A model generated the notes under the pieces. That model was not told where the DNA came from. It searched no databases and saw only the letters and a list, made by a program, of their open reading frames with translations. From NCBI GenBank assembly GCA_007120035.1, contig SKON01000330.1, positions 1 through 32,463 on the forward strand: DNA of 32,463 nt, given 5' to 3'. Position 1 is the first letter of the stretch. Each line of letters begins with the position of its first letter. Position numbers and translations under genes: made by a program. This DNA is from Myxococcales bacterium (GTDB taxonomy: Bacteria; Myxococcota_A; Bradymonadia; Bradymonadales; Bradymonadaceae). Positions 8,890 through 17,393 of this stretch are shown one piece after another.

Positions 8890-8919
8890 TTGAGTCTTGG
8901 TGACTGCGTAGCGTATGCT
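8890..8919 (+). promoter_or_regulatory. Possible promoter of the Cys-rich lipoprotein gene
   Basis: TTGAGT (8890-8895) and TATGCT (8914-8919) are separated by 18 bp; each matches the sigma-70 consensus at four of six positions. It is the best candidate in the short gap before the lipoprotein start at 8967. Confidence 0.35.
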
Positions 8920-8966
8920 GGGAAACGTTCCTGGAGCCGAGTCCCCGATCTCGATGGAAGATAGCC

Positions 8967-10406
8967 ATGGTGAATAGAGTCTCCTCGTTTGGTGGTGTCC
9001 TCCTGATCTTGCTTCTGGCGAGCGGATGCTCCCTGACCCTGGAGCTCTCGGACTGCGCTGTCGATGGCGACTGCCAGGAGGGCTACCAGTGCACCGACGA
9101 TGGCCTCTGCGCGATTGAGGAAGAAGAGGAGGAAGAGGAGGAAGAGGAAGAGTGCACTGAGGATAACACCTGTGAGCCCGAGGAGCCGGAGTGTGAAACC
9201 AACGAGGAGTGCCCCTCGGTGGAGTTCGTATGCTCTGAGGAGGGGGCGTGTGTGCACGTGGACGACGTGACCTGCTCCGGTGATGAAGACTGTGGAGCTG
9301 CCTTCTTCTGTGTTGACGAGAGCTGTGTCCCCCCACCGGCCTGCGACGAGGTGGGCGGTCGGGTGGCCCTGATGTGGAGTGATTTCGAAGATCCGGAGTT
9401 CACCAACGTCGAGGGGTTCCGAGAGCCCGTCGGGGGAGGAGTGGTGGCCACCGATGTCGAGGAGGAGGACTCCGTCGTTCTTCGGATCGACTTCGACGTG
9501 ACCGCCGAGGACCCGTTGGCGGGATATCGCCTCTTCGCGTTCCCCGCCACCGACGTGAGTGAATACAACCACGTGGTGATCCGAGCTCGCGCCGACCGGG
9601 ACCGACCCCTGATCCTTCGATTGCGAGACGATCAGGTCGATGGTGCCGATGGGCAATCCGGAGCCCATGTCGAGCTCACCGAGCAATGGCGGGAGTACAC
9701 GGTGGCCCTCGCCAGCTTCACGGAGGACTACGAAGAGGATCGCCCTGTAAACCTGCGGGCTCTTCAGGATATCACCCTGTGGGTCGAGCACGACCCGGCG
9801 TTGCCCGAGCAGGGGCGAGTGGAGGTCGATCATGTGGGCCTGGTGACGCTCCCCGAAGACGTGGAGGGAGTGGACTTCATGTGGAGCGACTTCGACACCC
9901 CGGAGGTCACCAACGTCGAGGGGTTTCGAAATCCCATCGATGACCGGACCGTGGAGGAAGAGCTCCCCGGGATGGGCCTCGACGGGTCCACGGTGCTCTC
10001 CCTGGCCTATCGCACGACGGCAGTCCGCCAGACCACGGGGTACTATTTCTTCGCCTTTCCCCACGCTGACGTCTCCGACCAGGACGTATTCGTGATGCGA
10101 GCCCGGGCCCCGGGAAATGTCTACAACCTAAGGGTCCGGTTCACCGACCATCGTCACCTGGGCGAAGGAATGGAAGACCTGGGCATCGCCTACGGCATGG
10201 TCTCTCTGGGCGAGGAGTGGGAGTGGGTGATACTTCCCCTGAATACGCTGACCCTGGCCGAAGATATGGAAGAAGGGCCGGACTTTTCAGTTCTGCAGCG
10301 GATCTCCCTGATCTTCGGCCACGCTCACACCTGCCAGACGTCGGGAGAGGTCGAGATCGACCAGGTCGGGTTTGTGTCGTTTCCGGAAGAGCCCGAAGAA
10401 GAGTGA
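8967..10406 (+). CDS. Lipoprotein with Cys-rich head and two carbohydrate-binding-like domains
   Basis: A 479-residue protein from an ATG with GGAAG six bases upstream. The signal ends in LASGC (Cys21). Residues ~30-130 contain short Cys-rich units such as CAVDGDCQEGYQC, typical of myxobacterial-type surface lipoproteins, interrupted by an uninterrupted run of twelve Glu. The rest is an internal duplication: MWSDFEDPEFTNVEGF and MWSDFDTPEVTNVEGF each open a ~165-residue beta domain resembling CBM11 or galactose-binding-like jelly rolls (pattern VVIRARA, WREYTVAL, VEVDHVGLV). The likely role is a surface protein that binds a polysaccharide. It is convergent with the GHKL operon, with two bases between the stops. 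Confidence 0.8.
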   Translation: MVNRVSSFGGVLLILLLASGCSLTLELSDCAVDGDCQEGYQCTDDGLCAIEEEEEEEEEEEECTEDNTCEPEEPECETNEECPSVEFVCSEEGACVHVDDVTCSGDEDCGAAFFCVDESCVPPPACDEVGGRVALMWSDFEDPEFTNVEGFREPVGGGVVATDVEEEDSVVLRIDFDVTAEDPLAGYRLFAFPATDVSEYNHVVIRARADRDRPLILRLRDDQVDGADGQSGAHVELTEQWREYTVALASFTEDYEEDRPVNLRALQDITLWVEHDPALPEQGRVEVDHVGLVTLPEDVEGVDFMWSDFDTPEVTNVEGFRNPIDDRTVEEELPGMGLDGSTVLSLAYRTTAVRQTTGYYFFAFPHADVSDQDVFVMRARAPGNVYNLRVRFTDHRHLGEGMEDLGIAYGMVSLGEEWEWVILPLNTLTLAEDMEEGPDFSVLQRISLIFGHAHTCQTSGEVEIDQVGFVSFPEEPEEE

Positions 10407-10408
10407 GA

Positions 10409-12577
10409 TCACCCGTCTGAAATGACCCGAAGGAGCTCGGCGCGGTGCCGTTGAATCGCCTCGTCGGTGAGATGTCCCGTGGCGATTCCGGCTGTTCGGT
10501 GACTCAGAATGGAGAGGGCCAGGACAGGGAAGAGCCGGGGATCGTCGCTGGCCAGGACGGCTTCGGTGAGAGGGTGGTCCCTGTTGACGAGGAGTGCCCG
10601 GTTTCGCGGGAAGTGGACAAGGCCCGAGAAGGGAACGCTGTCGAAAGTGATCGAGAGGGGAGGGTAGACGGCCCGGCGAAGAAGCCGCTCGAGGCGGTCT
10701 GAGGGGGGCGGGGGGGCTGGACTGGATGTTGGATCTGTGGCCACCGGGGTCGGCCGAACCGGAGTAATGGCGGGGTGAAGCCGTGGCGACGGGGAAGGCG
10801 TTGGTGTTGGGTTCAACAGCCTCTCGGCGATGAACGGCGGGATGTTGGGGTGGTCAGCCAGAGCCTCTGCGGTGCCTTCTCGAAGGGCATCGCGGATCGC
10901 GTCGCGATGCTCGTGAATGCGTAGCGCGCCGACCAGGCCGATGTCGACGCGGGTCGCCTGGATGAACCGGGCGGCCTCCTCGGCCGTGGCCTCGCGCAGA
11001 CAGACGGCGGGGAGCGCTCGGGCCACGGTCAGCGCGGCCTGCACCAGGTTCGGAGTGGGCAGGACGCGCGCGAAGGCGTCGTCGGTGTCGAGTTCGCCGG
11101 CGATGAGCACCCCGTAGCCCAGCACGGTGCCGGGGATGAGGACGAGGTCCCGAAAGAGGCGATCATCGATGATGAGGCGGAGCGTGGAGTGGGTTTGAGC
11201 CCGGAGGGATGGCTCCATGGCGCCCACGACGACCCGGAGAGCGCCCACGTCGAAGGCTTCTTGGATGGGAAAGATCTCGGGGCTGAGCTGCGGCGGGATC
11301 CGAGGGCGCCGTTGCCACTCATCGATGTTGTCCCTTCGCCTCCACCGGAACTCCATCTCTCCAGCTACATCGGTGAGGGAGTCGGCGAGCCATATCAGGG
11401 CTCTGTGATCATCGCCGGGCCGCTTTAAGAGTGTAGGCGGGATTTCAAGCGCGGTCACGGCGACCCGGCGGAGAAACCGACCTTTGGAATCCTGGATCGA
11501 AAGTCGCTCGCCGCCGTAGCCCCGGGCGTCCTGGAAGATCGGGAGCCTTTGGCCCAACTCCCGTAGCTCCGCGAGCGCACGGTAGGTTCGGTGACGAGGG
11601 AGATCGTCGACGGCGACGTTCAGGCGGGAGGCCACCTGGGGCAGACGCTCTCGGCGGTCCTGATCCCACTGGGCGATCGCGTTGAAGAGGGACAGGATCG
11701 AGGAGTCTACGGTGGAAAGGACCGTCGGCGAGATGCTTTTCAGCAACTCCAGGACATGTCTGACGAAGCTCGAGGGGATCACGTCTTGGCGGAGCTCGTC
11801 GACGATCCGGTCGTGTAAGACCACGGTCTGAGAGAGGTCGAAGGAGAGGCGCTTGGGGAAGACGATGCCCGCTGCGGGAAAGAAGGGGAGGTCGAGCTTC
11901 CAGACGCCCACGGAGACCCCGTGGTAGACGATCTGGAACTCCGATAGATCCTCGGTGTTCTGGCGACCATAGATGTGGGCGAAGCCGATACGGCCCGTAG
12001 CCATGGGGTCGTCGATCTGGCGCACCTCCCGGACCCAGGGAGGCATCCGAAAGCTTTTGTCGACGCGGGTTCCGTTGACGGTGATGGGGATCTCGGAGAG
12101 GCCGCAGAAGCGGCTAAGGATGGTCTCCTCGGGTGTGTCGCCCTGCAGACGAGCCCGAAAGGAGGCCAAGAGACGTTCATGGAAGTGGATCGCTGTCCCC
12201 CGGACCCCGTCGTGGACCTTGGAACGGATCTCCACAGATCGGGGGCGCAGCGCTGAGACCGCGTGGTACGCGATCGCCAGGTGCCGCATGGCCTCGTCTG
12301 CGGAGTCGCGGCGGGGGCGAAAGATGGCGCCCGCCAGATCTTCGGGATCCAGGGGCTCCGGCAGCTCGGCGTCGAACCACGCATAGGACTCGCTCGTGGA
12401 GACCGAGAAGTCGATCCGAGAGGCGTTCAGGAGGTGGGCGGCCTTGACGAGCTCCAGGACATAGTGGCGGCGGTCGGCGAGCTGGAAGTCAGCGAGCTTC
12501 TCCCGAGCCCGGTCCTCGTCGAGGGCGAAGGTGCCGGCGGCGACCTTCTGGGCGTTCTGTCGAAAACGGTCGGTCAT
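10409..12577 (-). CDS. Large protein with degenerate GHKL (Hsp90-like) ATPase domain
   Basis: A 722-residue protein whose ATG lies in the ATGA overlap with the upstream Hsp90-like gene. The N-terminal ~230 residues follow a GHKL/Hsp90-type layout but look catalytically dead: in the N-box (LELVKAAHLLNAS, residues 41-53) the Asn expected four residues after Glu42 is Ala46, and the usual DxGxG motif and glycine lid cannot be seen. The middle part is predicted mixed alpha/beta without recognisable motifs. A Pro/Thr/Ser-rich linker (about residues 590-630) separates a C-terminal domain of ~90 residues. No transmembrane segment is seen. Coupling to an intact GHKL protein suggests a two-subunit machine in which this protein is the pseudo-ATPase or adaptor subunit. 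GHKL relationship is inferred from pattern only. Confidence 0.6.
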   Translation of the reverse strand: MTDRFRQNAQKVAAGTFALDEDRAREKLADFQLADRRHYVLELVKAAHLLNASRIDFSVSTSESYAWFDAELPEPLDPEDLAGAIFRPRRDSADEAMRHLAIAYHAVSALRPRSVEIRSKVHDGVRGTAIHFHERLLASFRARLQGDTPEETILSRFCGLSEIPITVNGTRVDKSFRMPPWVREVRQIDDPMATGRIGFAHIYGRQNTEDLSEFQIVYHGVSVGVWKLDLPFFPAAGIVFPKRLSFDLSQTVVLHDRIVDELRQDVIPSSFVRHVLELLKSISPTVLSTVDSSILSLFNAIAQWDQDRRERLPQVASRLNVAVDDLPRHRTYRALAELRELGQRLPIFQDARGYGGERLSIQDSKGRFLRRVAVTALEIPPTLLKRPGDDHRALIWLADSLTDVAGEMEFRWRRRDNIDEWQRRPRIPPQLSPEIFPIQEAFDVGALRVVVGAMEPSLRAQTHSTLRLIIDDRLFRDLVLIPGTVLGYGVLIAGELDTDDAFARVLPTPNLVQAALTVARALPAVCLREATAEEAARFIQATRVDIGLVGALRIHEHRDAIRDALREGTAEALADHPNIPPFIAERLLNPTPTPSPSPRLHPAITPVRPTPVATDPTSSPAPPPPSDRLERLLRRAVYPPLSITFDSVPFSGLVHFPRNRALLVNRDHPLTEAVLASDDPRLFPVLALSILSHRTAGIATGHLTDEAIQRHRAELLRVISDG

Positions 12578-14115
12578 GCCGAGAGGCCCTTCATCTCTTC
12601 GAGCGCGGCGAGGGTGATGTGGTCCAGCTCGTCGGCGATCGCCGGGGTATGAGGCGGAAAGAGAAGTCGCAGGAAGGCCACGGCGGCGAGGTGAGGCTCT
12701 TCCTCGGAGAGGGCCGTGACTCGAGCGATCTCATCGCGGGTGCTGTCGACGACCAGGAGGGTCCCGTTGCCCAGCGCGTCGAGGCTCGGAGCTGTGGCCG
12801 ACTGGTAGAGATCTACGGGTTCGTCCCCGTCGGGGATCACCATGCCCAGGGTCCGAGTCGTGACCTCGCTGATAAGGGAGAGGTCGTCGATGAGGACTCT
12901 GGTTCCCGGGCGGGTGGTGGCCAGGAGGGTCTGCGCCCTTTGGCTCAGCCCGGGGGCCCGGTCTGTGAGGGTGCCGGGGAGGAGCCATCGATCGTCGAGT
13001 TGATCCGGCAGGGGATCCAGGAACTCTCCCACGAGGGAGCCCAGGGGCTCCTGGCGATGACCGACGAGGAAGAGAGCGTCCGGTCGGAGGGCCTCTAAGG
13101 GTCCCGGGCTGCGAAGGAAGTACACCTCCTCCTCGGTGTCTCGGAGGTCGTCGATCGAGACCGGCCCCGAGAGGGTGGGCAGGATCGGGCGGCTCTGCCA
13201 GTCCGAGGGCAGCGAGTGACCGGCCCGACGGAGGTGTAGAAGGTGCTCGAGGAGGCCCGAGGTACCCCGCTTTGCAGATGCCTCCAGCTCGCGCAGGAGC
13301 TCCCGGGGCAGCTCCTCGGTCGCCAGCTCTTCCAGAAGAACCATAGCCCTCTGAAAGTGTTCGTCTTCGATGAGCTGATCCCGGGTGAGGGTGTGCTCCA
13401 GGTACCGGGAGTCGATCTTGAAGGTCACGTAGGGCCAGGGGCTCTCGGCGTTGGCCTTCAGGGTCAGCCCCCGGTTGTAGTAGCTCGCCGCGCCCCGGGC
13501 GGTGTCGGCGACGCCCATGATGATCTGGGTTCCTTGCTCGGCGCGTGAGACCGTCACGGGGGAGTCGACGTCGAAGGGCTCTCGCAAGTCCTCACCCATC
13601 CAGTAGATAGGCACCGAGGCGTGGTGACACCAGGACTGGGCCACGGCCCGCGAGCGCTCGGCGAAGGCGGGGAACCGATCGGCGGGCATGGACTTGAGGA
13701 TCGTGATCGTCGTGCCCTCTCGGGGCATGTCCAGGGCGTAGAGCTCGTAGGATCGGTCGGCGTCGAAGAGGATCCGCCAGTACTCACCGCCGCGGCCGGT
13801 CTCCACGACGACCAGGTCCGGTTCGATGGCGAAGACCGAGACGAAGCCGATGCCGAACCGGCCGATCTTGGTCAGATCGTCGTCCTTCGACGAGCTGAAG
13901 AGCCGCAGCAGCCGACCCTCGATGATCTCCCGGTTCATGCCCTCGCCGGCGTCGCAGACCTCGATCTCGGCCTGGCCCGTGGTGTCGTCGTACCGGAGGG
14001 AGATGTCCACCTCCCCGGTACCGGCGTCGATGGCGTTCTGCACGAGCTCCCGGTAGAAGGCCAGGGGATCGGCGAACTGGCGAACCACATCGTCGAGGAT
14101 CGAGGTGATGTCCAC
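12574..14115 (-). CDS. Hsp90/HtpG-like GHKL ATPase
   Basis: A 513-residue protein starting at GTG, with GGGAG six bases upstream. All GHKL nucleotide-binding motifs are present at the N terminus: FYRELVQNAIDA (general-base Glu23, Mg-binding Asn27), DAGEGM (residues 55-60), and the lid glycines GRFGIG (85-90) followed by FVSVF. This is the order of Hsp90/HtpG and MORC-type ATPases. It is shorter than HtpG (about 620 residues) and the C-terminal half is not clearly HtpG-like, so I do not call it htpG. It probably binds ATP and dimerises or changes shape on a client, perhaps with the coupled downstream protein. It follows the tRNA-Ala gene and its terminator on the same strand; no promoter was seen in the 45 bp between. 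Confidence 0.8.
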   Translation of the reverse strand: MDITSILDDVVRQFADPLAFYRELVQNAIDAGTGEVDISLRYDDTTGQAEIEVCDAGEGMNREIIEGRLLRLFSSSKDDDLTKIGRFGIGFVSVFAIEPDLVVVETGRGGEYWRILFDADRSYELYALDMPREGTTITILKSMPADRFPAFAERSRAVAQSWCHHASVPIYWMGEDLREPFDVDSPVTVSRAEQGTQIIMGVADTARGAASYYNRGLTLKANAESPWPYVTFKIDSRYLEHTLTRDQLIEDEHFQRAMVLLEELATEELPRELLRELEASAKRGTSGLLEHLLHLRRAGHSLPSDWQSRPILPTLSGPVSIDDLRDTEEEVYFLRSPGPLEALRPDALFLVGHRQEPLGSLVGEFLDPLPDQLDDRWLLPGTLTDRAPGLSQRAQTLLATTRPGTRVLIDDLSLISEVTTRTLGMVIPDGDEPVDLYQSATAPSLDALGNGTLLVVDSTRDEIARVTALSEEEPHLAAVAFLRLLFPPHTPAIADELDHITLAALEEMKGLSA

Positions 14116-14160
14116 GGTCTACTCCCGGTCAGTCGTCGAATCTCGGAGACGCAACGAAAA

Positions 14161-14193
14161 ACGGGCACTTGGCGGAAGTTGCTAAGTGCCCGT
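14161..14193 (-). terminator. Intrinsic terminator after tRNA-Ala
   Basis: A perfect 10-bp stem (ACGGGCACTT / AAGTGCCCGT) with a 13-nt loop. On the minus strand it is followed by TTTTCG after the stem base pair, giving a T run just downstream of the tRNA. The other side is also T-rich on the plus strand, so it may work in both directions. Confidence 0.85.
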
Positions 14194-14203
14194 TTTCTTT
14201 GAG

Positions 14204-14276
14204 TGGAGCCGAGGGGGATCGAACCCCTGACCTCGTGACTGCCAGTCACGCGCTCTCCCAGCTGAGCTACGGCCCC
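14204..14276 (-). tRNA. tRNA-Ala (anticodon GGC)
   Basis: A 73-nt cloverleaf can be drawn fully. The acceptor stem GGGGCCG pairs with CGGCTCC (one G-U), the D arm is GCTC..GAGC, the anticodon arm CGTGA/TCACG encloses the loop CTGGCAG with anticodon GGC, and the T arm AGGGG-TTCGATC-CCCCT is canonical. The discriminator is A and the CCA end is not encoded. It reads GCC, a major Ala codon in this GC-rich sequence. It has its own promoter and terminator. Confidence 0.97.
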
Positions 14277-14289
14277 GAAGGGACGTGCA

Positions 14290-14318
14290 GGTATAAGGAT
14301 GGGTGGTGGTGCTGTCAA
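14290..14318 (-). promoter_or_regulatory. Strong promoter of tRNA-Ala
   Basis: On the minus strand TTGACA (14318-14313), a perfect -35, is 17 bp from TATACC (14295-14290). An A/T-rich stretch lies upstream of the -35, as in UP elements. Initiation should fall about seven bases before the mature tRNA 5' end. Confidence 0.85.
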
Positions 14319-14354
14319 CAGTTTTTCGAAAATTCGGTCGTGGAGATCCCGAGG

Positions 14355-15263
14355 TCATCGGGTGGCCCGGTAGAGGCTGTCGTAGAGGGGGACGTCGGGG
14401 TGGTTCTCGACGAGCTCGGCGAATGCCTCTTCGGGGCCGACGAGCTCGGCGCGGATGCGGGCCCGGGCCAGGGGGATGTCGTAGTCGTCGGGGAGGTAGG
14501 CCGGGGTGCGGCTGCGGTGGAGGAATTGGAGGCGCTCCTCGGGGGTGAAGGCGCGGCTGTCCTCGATGCGCCACCGGGCGAAGATCTCCAGGTCGTAGGG
14601 GGCGAGCTGGCGGATCGTGGTGTACCGGGAGTCGACGAGGTCGGCCCATCGGTACCGCTGGAAGACCTCGGCGAGAGCCGGGCCGTAGTCGTCGGTCCAG
14701 GCGCCGTCTTCGGTGATGAGCTGGGCCTGCAGGAGAATGGGCAGGAGGTTTCCGCAGGACCGACGGTAGCCGAGGAATCGATCTGCCGGGGGGGCTGTGG
14801 CGGCGTCCTCGGTGGAGAGGTCGCCGGCGCCGATCGCCTCGAGGACCTCGGAGAGCCCCTGAGCGCAGCCCTCGAAGAGGGGCCCGCCGACGCGTGCGAA
14901 CCCCGCGGGGCCCGTGGCGGGGAGGATGTCGTCGGTGATAAAGAGGATCTCGGCGAGGAGCTCCTCCGGGTCATACTCCGATTGGTGGTCCGGGAACTGG
15001 CTGAGGTTCGCCTCCCGGGTGAGGGATAGGAGCTGGTCGATCTCCTCCTGGACGTGGTCCACGTCGACGGTGGGGTGGTGGTCCTGGCGCTCCTGGTGGA
15101 GCCGATCCTCGTCGATCGAGAAGGGGGGGAAGTTCAGCATGGCGAGGTCGGCGGTATCGCCGTCGGATCGCATTTGTGTGACGAAGACGGCGATGCCGAA
15201 GAGCACCAGGAGTCCGATCAGGAGGGCCAGCGCGGGGCGAGTGACGAGAGGGGATTGTGCCAT
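14355..15263 (-). CDS. Unrecognised membrane-anchored protein
   Basis: A 302-residue protein from an ATG with GGAG nine bases upstream. A short N-terminal basic segment leads into one transmembrane helix (about residues 10-30, ALALLIGLLVLFGIAVFV); the remaining ~270 residues should lie in the periplasm. This region is acidic and mostly helical, with two Cys (in FEGCAQG and RRSCGNLL) that could form a disulfide, and a C-terminal part resembling helical-repeat packing (ARIRAELVGPEEAFAELVENH). I do not recognise a family. It is divergent from the TonB-family gene, with a 198-bp gap that holds a 12-bp palindrome. Confidence 0.65.
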   Translation of the reverse strand: MAQSPLVTRPALALLIGLLVLFGIAVFVTQMRSDGDTADLAMLNFPPFSIDEDRLHQERQDHHPTVDVDHVQEEIDQLLSLTREANLSQFPDHQSEYDPEELLAEILFITDDILPATGPAGFARVGGPLFEGCAQGLSEVLEAIGAGDLSTEDAATAPPADRFLGYRRSCGNLLPILLQAQLITEDGAWTDDYGPALAEVFQRYRWADLVDSRYTTIRQLAPYDLEIFARWRIEDSRAFTPEERLQFLHRSRTPAYLPDDYDIPLARARIRAELVGPEEAFAELVENHPDVPLYDSLYRATR

Positions 15264-15339
15264 GGGTTCGGGCTCCAGTGCCGAAGAGAAAAAGTCTCGA
15301 TTTTCCGGCGACGGCGTCTATGGTATCGAAGCGTCGGTT

Positions 15340-15351
15340 TAACGATCGTTA
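15340..15351. promoter_or_regulatory. 12-bp palindrome between divergent genes
   Basis: TAACGATCGTTA is a perfect palindrome in the 198-bp gap between two divergent genes. It could be the site of a dimeric repressor. Nothing else in the gap identifies the regulator. Confidence 0.35.
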
Positions 15352-15461
15352 GGGTCGGGGGAATTCTCCCCGGCGCGGTTTCGATTGTAACGCAGTGACG
15401 CCGGTATTGCAGGACTCTTCTTTCTCCCCGGTACCAGACCGGGGCCGACGAGCCAGGAAGT

Positions 15462-16292
<831 letters not shown>

Positions 16293-16306
16293 GCGGATCA
16301 AGAGAC

Positions 16307-16675
16307 TCACGAGAAGAGACGACGGAAGAAGCCGTCGCCGCGGGCCCGGGAGACCAGGCGCTCGGCGATCCGCTTGATCCCGTAACAGTCCTGGGCGCCG
16401 ATCAGGACATCCTGGATCTCGCCGTCGTGGATGGCCACGATGGTGGGCAGTGACCGGATATTAAACGCCGCGGCCAGGTCGGGGTGCTTCTGGGTGTTCA
16501 CCTTGTAAAAGGTCACGGGCTGCCCATCCATGGCCTCCGAGGCGGCCTCAAACTGAGGAGCCATGGCCCGGCAGGGGCCGCACCAGGGGGCCCAGAAGTC
16601 GATAATGGCCGCCGGCCCCCCATCGGTCATCAGATCTTCGATCTCTTGTCGGTTGTTCAGCGTGTAGGTGGTCAT
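16307..16675 (-). CDS. Thioredoxin
   Basis: A 122-residue thioredoxin from the ATG at 16675, preceded by GAGGAG at seven bases; an earlier in-frame ATG lies inside the rhodanese gene and was not used. The active site FWAPWCGPCRAMAP has Cys32 and Cys35, and the cis-Pro motif SLPTIV is present. It has no signal peptide, so it should be cytoplasmic. Differences from typical TrxA include a C-terminal tail with two basic clusters and FFRR. It is the second gene of an operon with a membrane-anchored rhodanese 26 bp upstream, which suggests a role in sulfur or thiol redox chemistry shared with that protein. Confidence 0.93.
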   Translation of the reverse strand: MTTYTLNNRQEIEDLMTDGGPAAIIDFWAPWCGPCRAMAPQFEAASEAMDGQPVTFYKVNTQKHPDLAAAFNIRSLPTIVAIHDGEIQDVLIGAQDCYGIKRIAERLVSRARGDGFFRRLFS

Positions 16676-16701
16676 CGTCGTTCTCCTCGGTTCGTCAGGG
16701 G

Positions 16702-17073
16702 TTAGGGTCGGGCCGGCCATCGGGAGATGGAGCCCAGGTCGTAGACGTCGGAGTAGCCCAGGGACTGAAGGCGCTGCAGGGCCCGGCCGCTGCGGGCTCC
16801 CGAGCGGCAGTAGAGGACGATGTCCTGATCCTCGGGGAGCTCGGAGATGCGGTTATCGAGCTCCTGCAAGGGGAGGTTTAACGCCCCGGGGATGTGGTGC
16901 TGTTCATACTCCTGGGGGGTGCGAACATCGACCAGGAGGGCGCCTTGCTCTACGAGCTCTCGGGCCTGGTCGGGATCGACTCCCCGGGGGCGAGTCAGCC
17001 CGGTCACGAGAAAGAGCAGGGCCAGCATGGCGAAGGCGGTGAGCAGGGCCGGGGGGAAGGGCAGGGATTCCAT
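16702..17073 (-). CDS. Membrane-anchored rhodanese-like sulfurtransferase
   Basis: A 123-residue protein from the ATG at 17073, selected because GGAG lies six bases upstream; longer in-frame starts have no such site. One transmembrane helix (about residues 8-26) is followed by a single rhodanese domain: LLVDVRTPQEYEQHHIPGA, then the active loop YCRSGARSG with catalytic Cys89, and the closing VYDLGSISRW. The domain can transfer sulfane sulfur to thiols or cyanide. It most likely faces the periplasm or, with a short N-terminal tail, the cytoplasm; orientation is not decidable. It forms an operon with thioredoxin, the likely reductant of its persulfide. Confidence 0.9.
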   Translation of the reverse strand: MESLPFPPALLTAFAMLALLFLVTGLTRPRGVDPDQARELVEQGALLVDVRTPQEYEQHHIPGALNLPLQELDNRISELPEDQDIVLYCRSGARSGRALQRLQSLGYSDVYDLGSISRWPARP

Positions 17074-17208
17074 GATTTTCTCCATTGTTGGGTGAATGTG
17101 GTCCTCCATCTCGGTAGTTAGCAATGGGCGTGCCATCGTGGGAGTCGTGACTATATCTGGGAATGCCCGCGAGGTCTGGGGTGGTTTGTTCTATTCGTTG
17201 AGCCCGGC

Positions 17209-17226
17209 TTGTTTCACCTGAAACAA
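17209..17226. promoter_or_regulatory. 18-bp palindrome resembling a parS site
   Basis: TTGTTTCA-CC-TGAAACAA has perfect 8-bp arms. Its inner 16 bases (17210-17225) match the Bacillus-type ParB site TGTTTCACGTGAAACA at 15 of 16 positions; the mismatch is in the central CG. It may be a ParB binding site or the operator of a dimeric regulator. No parA or parB gene is in the window. Confidence 0.45.
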
Positions 17227-17304
17227 AACCGGTGAGGAGACCGTCCGATGAATAGTCCCGGTCTGAGGGTCGTCAAAACAACTGAACAAAGGTTCAAAAG
17301 TTTC

Positions 17305-17333
17305 TTGCGACCTGTCGGAATGTACAGTATATC
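17305..17333 (+). promoter_or_regulatory. Probable promoter of the 17394 gene
   Basis: TTGCGA (17305-17310) and TATATC (17328-17333) are 17 bp apart, each with four of six consensus matches. An 11-bp inverted repeat half overlaps the last -10 base and the start region; the other half lies just upstream of the -35. Confidence 0.45.
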
Positions 17334-17393
17334 TTTGTTCAGTACTGATGGTTTGTTCGGAGCGCGGCAGGTATCCAAGGAAGGAGCGAAGCG

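Larger units (their letters stand above)
17182..17358. promoter_or_regulatory. Cluster of TTTGTTC boxes
   Basis: Within an A/T-rich 300-bp gap, TTTGTTC occurs at 17185, 17334 and 17352, with an inverted copy (GAACAAA) at 17284. Two boxes form an exact 11-bp inverted repeat, ACTGAACAAAG (17281-17291) and CTTTGTTCAGT (17333-17343). Two copies extend to TGGTTTGTTC (17182 and 17349). They bracket the predicted promoter of the 17394 gene, as repressor sites do. Confidence 0.5.

Noticed and set aside
12574..14115. Calling this gene htpG
   Set aside because: Only the ATPase domain matches; it is about 110 residues shorter and the rest is not HtpG-like.
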